Shown: piece by piece, positions 26,101 through 34,400 of the stretch
Position numbering within the stretch: the stretch's first letter is position 1
Layout: each line of letters opens with the position of its first letter
Source: Vibrio aestuarianus
Lineage (GTDB): Bacteria > Pseudomonadota > Gammaproteobacteria > Enterobacterales > Vibrionaceae
Direction: 5' to 3'
Assembly: GCF_012395185.1 (NCBI RefSeq)
Contig: NZ_JAAZTU010000014.1
Coordinates: 44,055 to 108,054, forward strand
Length of the DNA: 64,000 nt
Notes under the pieces: model-generated
What the model saw: only the letters and a program-made list of their open reading frames with translations
What the model was told of the DNA's origin: nothing
Database searches by the model: none
Made by a program: the position numbers and the translations under genes

Positions 26101-27747
26101 ATGCCCGTAAGTTCAATGAAAAACAAAGGGGTGGTGGGGAAAGTCCTACTGCCTTCTTTGCTCATAAATCTTCTTTCTCTCGCTGTTCCGCTAACGGTTT
26201 TACAAATTTACGATCGTATCTTACCTAACCAGAGTTACGGGACTGCCACTCTGTTATTAGCGGGTGCGACGTTGGCTGTCGCTATGGAAGCATTAATCCG
26301 GTTTGTGCGAACTTGGCTTTTGTCTGCTGCGGCCAGTAACACCGAGAAAGCGACCTATCAAACTTTGGTTGAAAGGGTGACTAACGCTTCATCTGGTCAT
26401 CTTCGTCATTTGGGTGTTGGTGGCGTAGAAGAAGGGCTCGGCTCTGTATCCAAAGTTAAAGATTGGTATTCCGGTGGGGTGATCGCTGGCTTTATTGATT
26501 TGCCTTTTGCATTGATATTTTTGGGCTTGGTGGCTTACATCGGCGGTGAGCTGGTGGCAATACCTTTGGCAGTTTGGCTGATTACCCTCGGAATTGTTTG
26601 GTTATCTTCTATTCGTGCTAAAAGCCTAAGTGAAGAAGCCTCTCAAGATGAGCAAGATCGAAAGGCGTTTTTGATTTTGCTGAGTCAAACCATTCAGGGA
26701 ATCAAACGCCAGGCTGTCGAGTCTCGAATCTTTAACCAGTTTAAATCCCTCAATAATGTTCGTTCTCAGTCTAAAGCGAGAGAAGAGGAACAGAATGCCT
26801 TCGCTCAAGAGTGTATTCAGCTTGCAGCATTAGCGACGTCAGTTTTACTTGTGATTACAGGCAGCTTGTGGGTGCTGGATGGACAGTTAACCACAGGTGG
26901 GTTAGCGGCATGTTCTATCTTATCGGGCAGAGCGGTTGCGCCTTTGAGCGCTCTGGTTGGGGTTCGAATCAAGCTCAATTCAATACACAGTGCCAATCAG
27001 GCAATAGAAAAGTTGAGTGACTTGTCTATAGCTGAGTCTTCAGATTTTGAGCAATCTGAGGTCCATTTATCTGGCTTTGATACGTTGGAAATCAAGCAAG
27101 CGACCATTGAAAGATACGGTGAACTCTTTCATGCAGATATCACACTGAATAAAGGTGAGCTGGTATTGTTAGAAAGTGAAGACCGACACACCAACAGTCA
27201 TTTGTTGTCTTCGATAGCAGGTGTTGATGATTTGCAAGAAGGTGAGTGCTTTATTAACGGAGCGAAAGTTACAATAGAGTCCGTCACTAGAGTTGCAGCT
27301 TACTGTGGCGTTAAGGGGCAATTAGTGTCAGGTACTATTCTCGACAACTTGTGTGGCTTTGATCCTGAAAGAACACAAAGCGCCAGTGACTATGCTAAGC
27401 GTTTGGGTTTAAACAAAGCAATTACTCGATTACCAGATGGGCTTGAGACACAAATTGGTCATATGAGCGCGTCCTTATTGAGCATGGGTAATGTAAAAAT
27501 GCTCACTATCGCGACTCAACTGGCAAGTGACAAGCCCATTATCATGTTAGAAAGGCCGGACGCTTCACTTGATTTAGACGCTCTTGGAAACCTAGCCAAG
27601 GTGTTGGAAGAAGAAGTGTCGGCAGGACGCACGATAATGATGGTGAGCTATCATTTGAAACTTCGCGAGCTGGCTAATCGAATCATTACAGTGAAAAGTC
27701 GAGCCAGGACGGTCGAAAGTGAAAGCAATCAGGAGGCTGTCGTATGA
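26101..27747 (+). CDS. type I secretion ABC protein with degenerate ATPase domain
   Basis: A 548-aa ABC exporter half. The membrane domain (about residues 12-290) starts VLLPSLLINLLSLAVPLTVLQIYDRILPN in parts, typical of type I secretion permeases. The nucleotide-binding domain (about 320-535) is eroded: Walker A reads LESEDRHTNSHLL with no GxxGxGK, the signature LSGGQ reads LLSMGNV, and Walker B reads IIMLERPDASLD with Asp and Glu replaced. ATP hydrolysis here is not expected. AAGGA precedes ATG 26101. The stop overlaps the next gene (ATGA), and the two products probably form a heterodimer. Confidence 0.85.
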   Translation: MPVSSMKNKGVVGKVLLPSLLINLLSLAVPLTVLQIYDRILPNQSYGTATLLLAGATLAVAMEALIRFVRTWLLSAAASNTEKATYQTLVERVTNASSGHLRHLGVGGVEEGLGSVSKVKDWYSGGVIAGFIDLPFALIFLGLVAYIGGELVAIPLAVWLITLGIVWLSSIRAKSLSEEASQDEQDRKAFLILLSQTIQGIKRQAVESRIFNQFKSLNNVRSQSKAREEEQNAFAQECIQLAALATSVLLVITGSLWVLDGQLTTGGLAACSILSGRAVAPLSALVGVRIKLNSIHSANQAIEKLSDLSIAESSDFEQSEVHLSGFDTLEIKQATIERYGELFHADITLNKGELVLLESEDRHTNSHLLSSIAGVDDLQEGECFINGAKVTIESVTRVAAYCGVKGQLVSGTILDNLCGFDPERTQSASDYAKRLGLNKAITRLPDGLETQIGHMSASLLSMGNVKMLTIATQLASDKPIIMLERPDASLDLDALGNLAKVLEEEVSAGRTIMMVSYHLKLRELANRIITVKSRARTVESESNQEAVV

Positions 27748-29870
27748 ATCGTTTAGATACTAGTAGCCGCACTGATACGAATGGCAGAAAAGTGGTGAGG
27801 AACCATTTAGAGACCGAGAGCCTTTCAGCTCTTAAGCAGTTGGAAGTTAACGCTAATATCCAATTGTTCGCACATCAATGGGTCGATGAGAATGGCATGG
27901 AATCAATCGATGATATGTTTGCTCTGTTTGACAGGCTTGCTTTACCATATCGATTGGTTGCCAATCTCAATGCGGTGGGTGACCATAAATTAGTCTTACT
28001 GGTACTTGGTGAAAATGAGTTGGTTTCAGGTTATTTAGAATCGAAGCGGTTTATTGCTTTTGATGACAACGACGACGTTACGGGGACTCCCCAATTTTGT
28101 ATCGTTATAGAAGGCGTACCATTGGAGAAGGCTTCTCCGGACTGGGTTGGTGAACGGTTACATGCGTTTCGGCCCATTATTCCTAAATTGTTGCTGGTCA
28201 GTTTTATCACCAACTTGTTCGCACTTGCCGTGCCGTTCATCACGATGTCGATCTATGACCACGTGATTGGTGGAGATGCAGGTCATGAGCTTCAAGGTAT
28301 CGCGATTGGTGCAGGTCTTTTGTTTGTGATGATGGGCTGGTTAAGAACATTACGCAGCCGAGTGTTTGCTTCGGTTTCGAACCGAGTAAGCCGAGAGATA
28401 TCTCAATCCCTTGTGCTGCGTCTGCTTCGAAATAGCTATGTTCAAAATCAGCAAACAGCCTCTTCTAGTCAGCAAAACCAAATGATGCTGTCGGAACGTA
28501 TTTCAGGTGTGTTATCAGGGCCATTAGGAAATGCGCTGTTTGATCTGCCATTCATTGTTATTTTTGTACTTGCGATAGGTGTTTTAGGTGGGTGGTTGGT
28601 GCTGGTTCCTGTCGTCTCTTTAGTTCTGTATTACCTGTTAGCGAAACGCTCGATACGTTCAAGTAGTAAGCGCTCAATGCAATCAACGGTTGCTGGTACC
28701 AATCGTCAAAACATGGTCAATGAGCTTTCATCAAAACTCGTTTTTATTCGCAGCGCCGGGTTATCACAACATTGGATACAACGTTTTAAAAAGGCCAACC
28801 TTCTTGCGTCAACCGTGACGTTTAATCAGTCGGTTTTACAGAGCCGATACACCTCCATGTATTATTTCATTGGTGTGGGTTCGACACTAGCTGTGATGGG
28901 ATTAGGAATAGGCCTTATTTTTGAAGAGGTTATGACGCCAGGGGGGCTTATCGCATCCATGATGTTGATATCTAAAGTGACGGGGCCAGCTCAGGTATTG
29001 ACGAACAGCGCGATGCGTTTCAATAGCTTTAATCAATCCAAGTTGCAGGTGAACCGCATTTTGTCTCAGCCATCTGAGCGTGAATTCAGTTATCAGCATC
29101 ACCCGTTGCCGTCGACAGCCCCTAACTTGAAATTAGACCAAGTGACACTGCGTTATCCCAAGCAGAGTCGCCCCGCATTGAGTGGTGTGAGTTTTGACAT
29201 TGAAGCCGGCGAAATTGTAGCGATCACAGGACCTTCTGGTAGTGGTAAGTCAACGCTGATAGAAGTTTTCTCCGGATTACAACCTATTCAAAATGGTATC
29301 GTTGAGCTTAATCGGGTTAACCTTGCTCAATATGACCCGCAGCTATATCGCCATTGGTGTTTCATTCGAGCTGCTTATCCAGACTTACTGACATTAAGTA
29401 TACGAGAGTGGTTAAACGATGGGCACAAAATTGAAGACCAGAAAATGATCTCTGCGATTGAAATGGTGGGCGGAAAGCGTTGGTTCGAGACATTGTCAGG
29501 TGGCCTCGATACGTCGATCAGTAGCATTCAACCGGATAGCCTTTTTGACATGCTGTCTGGCAGCGTCGCGCAGATCCTCATTGACGCGAAAGCGCTGGTT
29601 TATGACTACCCAATGTTCTTAATGGATAATCCTGTGCCTGATGCTTATCCAAATGCTAAACGTATATTTGGTGAGTTTGTGCAGTCGAAAAAAGGAAAAG
29701 CAACCGTGATTTACACATCCCACGATCCGGATTTAATCAAGCTTGCTGATAAAGTTGTGGTGTTAAATGAAGGAGCAGTGGTTTATGCCGGGCCAATAGA
29801 ACCTGCACAGCCCCAAGCTGATCAACAGACAGGCCAACAAGAGTTTATGCAAGGAGTCACTAATGGCTAA
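27744..29870 (+). CDS. type I secretion permease/ATPase, partner ABC subunit
   Basis: A 708-aa ABC exporter half with an N-terminal extension (about residues 25-140) that may be a catalytically dead C39-like domain; no peptidase Cys is visible. The membrane domain spans about 150-420 and begins PIIPKLLLVSFITNLFALAV. The nucleotide-binding domain keeps an intact Walker A (GPSGSGKSTLIE). The signature is LSGSVAQ, Walker B is MFLMDNPVPD with Asn in place of the catalytic Glu, and the H-loop TSHDPD is kept. It can probably bind ATP but should hydrolyse poorly. It is translationally coupled to both neighbours. Confidence 0.85.
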   Translation: MNRLDTSSRTDTNGRKVVRNHLETESLSALKQLEVNANIQLFAHQWVDENGMESIDDMFALFDRLALPYRLVANLNAVGDHKLVLLVLGENELVSGYLESKRFIAFDDNDDVTGTPQFCIVIEGVPLEKASPDWVGERLHAFRPIIPKLLLVSFITNLFALAVPFITMSIYDHVIGGDAGHELQGIAIGAGLLFVMMGWLRTLRSRVFASVSNRVSREISQSLVLRLLRNSYVQNQQTASSSQQNQMMLSERISGVLSGPLGNALFDLPFIVIFVLAIGVLGGWLVLVPVVSLVLYYLLAKRSIRSSSKRSMQSTVAGTNRQNMVNELSSKLVFIRSAGLSQHWIQRFKKANLLASTVTFNQSVLQSRYTSMYYFIGVGSTLAVMGLGIGLIFEEVMTPGGLIASMMLISKVTGPAQVLTNSAMRFNSFNQSKLQVNRILSQPSEREFSYQHHPLPSTAPNLKLDQVTLRYPKQSRPALSGVSFDIEAGEIVAITGPSGSGKSTLIEVFSGLQPIQNGIVELNRVNLAQYDPQLYRHWCFIRAAYPDLLTLSIREWLNDGHKIEDQKMISAIEMVGGKRWFETLSGGLDTSISSIQPDSLFDMLSGSVAQILIDAKALVYDYPMFLMDNPVPDAYPNAKRIFGEFVQSKKGKATVIYTSHDPDLIKLADKVVVLNEGAVVYAGPIEPAQPQADQQTGQQEFMQGVTNG

Positions 29871-31176
29871 ACAACCTATTGAGACAGGCAAGCGCTATGG
29901 TGAACTTGTTGAATCACAAAATACGGCTCGTACATTGGCGCTGGCGACATGGTCGGTTGCCTTATGTGTCATAGCATTTGTCATTTGGTCTGTGGTGACA
30001 CAAGTTGATGAAATTGCTAAAGCTAAAGGTGCTGTAATTCCAGAAGGTGAGAAACAAGTATTACAAAGCGAAATCGGTGGTAAGTTAAAGCAAATTCTAG
30101 TTAAAGAAGGACAACTTGTTGAGAAAGGCCAGCCACTTGTTGAGTTTGATGCCACCTTCCAACGTACTGCGCTTGAAGAGCTTAAATCTCAACAAGTGAC
30201 GCTTCTAGCCAGTGTGGAGCGTATGAATGCGCTTCTCGAGGAACGTGAGCCAAATCTAGCTGAATTTGAGGTGGATTACCCAGAGATCGTCAGCCAGCAA
30301 AAAGCGCAGTTGAACGCACAAAAAGCACTTTATTTCCAAAAACGCGTGGTGCTTGAAAAAGAGAGCGAGCAAATTGCAGAGCAGCTTCGTAGCGTAGAAA
30401 AGTCCTTACCGAGTTATGAAAGAGAGTTGAATGCCACTGAGCAAGAGTTGAACATACTTGAAAAGGGGTATGAAGCGGGCAACATTTCACGCTTACGAGT
30501 ACTTGAAATGCGCCAGAAGTTGGCCAGTATCGAGCAGAAAATTGAGGAAGCTCGCGGTAAGAAATCGGTATTGATTAGACAAGCCGACAGTAATGATCAA
30601 AAAATTGTACAGCTTCTTGCTGAAGCGAAAGCTAAAGTCAGTGATGACCGTTCTAAAGCTGTTTCTGATTTGTCAGCACTGAATGCGAGAGTACGTTCAA
30701 GTCAGGCGAAATTAACAAACACCATGTTGGTGTCACCGCTGCAGGGGCTGGTTCAAAGCCTGCCCAATACACAAGATGGTGGCGTGATTCAAGCGGGAGG
30801 GACCGTTGTTGAAATTGTCCCTGTTGGTGGAAAAGCCGCATTCAAAGCGCGTTTATCTCCACGAGATATCGGCTTTGTGAGCGTTGGTCAGTCAACCCGT
30901 ATCAAGGTAGATGCCTTTGACTACAGCCGATTTGGTGCATTGAAGGGGTTAGTTGAAAGTATCTCGCCGACGACGAGCCAAAGTGAAAGAGGAGAGATTT
31001 TCTACGAGGTGATAGTGTCGGTAGACAAGCCGTATTTTAGAGATAACCCAGAACAGTTTGTTATTTTACCGGGGATGACCGGTGAAGTTGACATTACCAC
31101 GGGTGAGAAATCGGTTTTTCAGTACCTATGGAAACCGATTTATACCAACGTCAGCGTGGCGTTTGGTGAGCGTTAG
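29863..31176 (+). CDS. HlyD-family type I secretion periplasmic adaptor
   Basis: A 437-aa membrane fusion protein. One transmembrane helix (about residues 28-48) is followed by the first lipoyl half (GGKLKQILVKEGQLVEKGQPLVEFD), a long coiled coil (about 90-290, rich in Glu, Lys and Gln), the second lipoyl half with SPLQGLVQSLPNTQDGGVI, and a beta-barrel domain ending LPGMTGEVDITTGEKSVFQY, the usual HlyD C-terminal signature. The ATG overlaps the end of the preceding ABC gene. The TolC-type outer membrane partner is not in the window. Confidence 0.93.
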   Translation: MAKQPIETGKRYGELVESQNTARTLALATWSVALCVIAFVIWSVVTQVDEIAKAKGAVIPEGEKQVLQSEIGGKLKQILVKEGQLVEKGQPLVEFDATFQRTALEELKSQQVTLLASVERMNALLEEREPNLAEFEVDYPEIVSQQKAQLNAQKALYFQKRVVLEKESEQIAEQLRSVEKSLPSYERELNATEQELNILEKGYEAGNISRLRVLEMRQKLASIEQKIEEARGKKSVLIRQADSNDQKIVQLLAEAKAKVSDDRSKAVSDLSALNARVRSSQAKLTNTMLVSPLQGLVQSLPNTQDGGVIQAGGTVVEIVPVGGKAAFKARLSPRDIGFVSVGQSTRIKVDAFDYSRFGALKGLVESISPTTSQSERGEIFYEVIVSVDKPYFRDNPEQFVILPGMTGEVDITTGEKSVFQYLWKPIYTNVSVAFGER

Positions 31177-31212
31177 TTTCTTTTTATAACTTCATTTAAA
31201 ATAATCACACAT

Positions 31213-31244
31213 AAAAAAGGAACGCGATCTAGCGTTCCTTTTTT
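31213..31244. terminator. bidirectional rho-independent terminator
   Basis: AAAAAAGGAACGC (31213-31225) pairs with GCGTTCCTTTTTT (31232-31244) over a 6-base loop. A and T tracts on both sides allow termination of the secretion operon and of the convergent giant gene. Confidence 0.88.
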
Positions 31245-31414
31245 GGGTTTACATTTATACCCAAGCCACTAAATAACTGTTCAACTTGCTTGTTAAAAGA
31301 AGCTATTTCAGCGCTGAATATTTCGTAAAGGGAGTAATCTTTACATCAATGTTCGCCTTTAACTCACTCCTTTTTCATACCCAATGTTTAATCACTTTAT
31401 TAGTGGAAATGGTA

Positions 31415-34400
31415 TTAATTATTGGGATCAATATCTGCTAGATTATCGACTTGCTGATGCTGATCATCATGTTGGTTGTCGTGACCATTATCATGTTGAT
31501 GACTTTCATCTGTAACTGCATCAGAAACATCAATATGTATACCATGTTCATCAACGAGTGACGCTTGCTCGCTTTGCGCCCAAACAAGATCCATATCAGC
31601 GGGTTGATGTTGCTGCTCATTTTCTATTGCGTGATGTGTTGGTGTTATACCAAGTGCATCAAGGTAAGCATTTGCGCCAGTCATTGAGGTATCATTCTCA
31701 TGACCACTTTGTATTGCGTCGGCACTGTTCAATTGGTTAAATTTATCGTCATTCGTGATGGCGATATCTACCTCAACGCTAAACTCCTCACTGTTAACTT
31801 GCTCAAAATCAGGAGTGTCATGTTGGATAGGAGAATCAGGTACTAAGTTAGTAGTTGCACCTGTATGGGCCACACCACCGTGGGCATCCTTAACGTCATA
31901 GCTGAAGTGCACCGCTCCGTTGTAGTCTTTTTCTGGGGTAAAGGTGAATGTGCCATCGCCATTAATTAATATCGAACCGTGGTCAGCCTGTAGGTTTTCA
32001 ATGGATAATTTGCCAATATCGTTGTCATCAACATCGCTAGTATTAGCCAGTAGCTGTGCTGGGGTAAGGACAATTTTATTATCTTCTAAGCCATTCGCTA
32101 AACGTACTTCAGCTGATGCGACGGGCGCATCATTGGTGCCATGAACGGTAACTGTGATATCTTTTTTAGCACTGCCATCAATAGATTCAACGGTAAAGGT
32201 TTGCTGGAAGCTTTCCCCTGCGCCTAAATGTTGGACTTTATCATTGTCAATATCGTATGACCAATGGCCCTGTGCGTTGATATTGAACCGACCACCTTCG
32301 GCGGTGGTGATGGTTTGTGCAATAAAACCGGCTTGGTCATGATCCGGGTCAATGACCTGTAACGTGCCACCACTGCTGAGTTGACTGGTGGTATTGCCGA
32401 AGGAAGTGTGATCTTCGTAAACATGATTATTGAGGCTGGAGTAGGGCGTCACTGCAATTTTTGCTTGGTTATCTTCACCCGTCACCTTCACCATAATGGT
32501 GAGCTTCTGACCATCAGAGGTTTCGACTTCGTAGGGGAACTCCTTCGACTCGCCAGCATGTAGGCTACCAATGAGCTCATCCGCATGACGATTGGTACCA
32601 GCATCTAATTTGAATTGATAAGTGCCATTAGGCCAAACATCAAGGTGACCAGGTGCAAAACCTTGACCTAAATACTTCCCGCTAAATACAAACTGAGTGT
32701 TATCACCACTATCAGGGTCAATTAGCTGAAGCTGGCCTCTATAGGATTTAAATTCACTATCCAGCGCTTGTGTTTCAGTGAGCTGAATGACATTAGAAAC
32801 CAGTGTGGCTTTATCATCTGTCCCGGCAATCGTAAGCGTGGCGGTTTGTTGCGTACTTCCACCATGGCCATCTTCTACTTGATAAGTGATAGCGATTTGT
32901 TGCGACTGACCATTTGCCAAATGGTTAAATGCGGGATTGGTGGCATCAACAATTAATGTATGACCATCAGTATCTAATGTAATGCCTGCGGGGATTTTCC
33001 CTGCCTGAGGTTGACCATCGATGGCATATTCAAGGTGGCTGACGCTTAAAGCATCGCCGTCTTTATCTGTGGCACCTACTAGCAGATTGAGGGTGTGATG
33101 ATTATCGGCCCCCTCACTGACACTGTCTGTTAAAGGTGTCACATCAGGGTTGTCGTTAACCGCAGCCAAGTTGGTGGTTGCACCTGTATGGGCCACACCA
33201 CCGTGGGCATCCTTAACGTCATAGCTGAAGTGTACATCGCCGTTATAGTCTTTCTCTGGGGTAAAGGTAAAGGTGCCATCTTGGTTGTCTCGAATGGAGC
33301 CATGGTTGGCAATAAGGTTGGCGACGGTAAGCTGACCTTGGTCGTTATTATCAATATCGGTTGCATGCGCCAGCAAATCAGCCGCAGTAATGGTTTGAAC
33401 AGAGTCTTCCTTGCCTGAGTTTAACTGTACCTGACTTGATACTGTCGGGGCGTCATTAGTGCCGTGGATGGTAATGACTATATCGTGGGTGGTGCCATCT
33501 TTAGAATGCACCGTCACGGTATCCGTTAAGGTTTCGCCTTTACCTAAGTGCTGGATTTCAGGTTTGCGGTTATCTATGTAGTAATTCCAGTTTCCTTTTG
33601 GGTCAATTTCCAATTGGCCACCCAGCGATGAAGAATATGGCCGCCACTCTGGGTGCATTGCTGCAGAGATAAGGGTTTTAAAATCAAAGCCTGATTCATC
33701 CTTGTCGGGGTCGATAGCAGTTAATGAGCCTTGAGTCTCCAATTTATAGGCGTAGTTTCCTTGCACGCTGGCATGAGGGTTTAGGTCTTCAGTAACACTG
33801 CCAATATCAATGCCTGCAATAACAGCATTATCTTGTACCGCCGCTAAAGTGGTACTGGCGCCAGTGTGTGTCATACCACCGTGGGCATCCTTAACGTCAT
33901 AGCTGAAGTGTACATCGCCGTTATAGTCTTTTTCTGGGGTAAACGTGAACGTGCCATCGGCATTTAACGCAATAGCACCATGGTCAGCCTGTAGGTTTTC
34001 AATGGATAATTTGCCAATATCGTTATCATCGATATCAGTTGTGTTAGCAAGTAGCAGTGCAGGGGTGAGGACAATTTTGCTATCTTCCAAGCCATTCGCT
34101 AAACGCACTTCAGCCGATGCGACGGGAGCATCATTGGTGCCATGAACGGTCACTGTGATATCTTTTTTAGCACTGCCATCGATAGATTCAACGGTAAAGG
34201 TTTGCTGGAAGCTTTCCCCTGCGCCTAAATGTTGGACTTTGTCATTATCAATGTTGTATGACCAATGGCCCTGTGCGTTGATATTGAACCGACCACCTTC
34301 GGCGGTGGTGATGGTTTGTGCGATAAAACCGGCTTGATCGTGATCGGGGTCAATGACCTGTAACGTGCCACCACTGCTGAGTTGACTGGTGGTATTGCCA

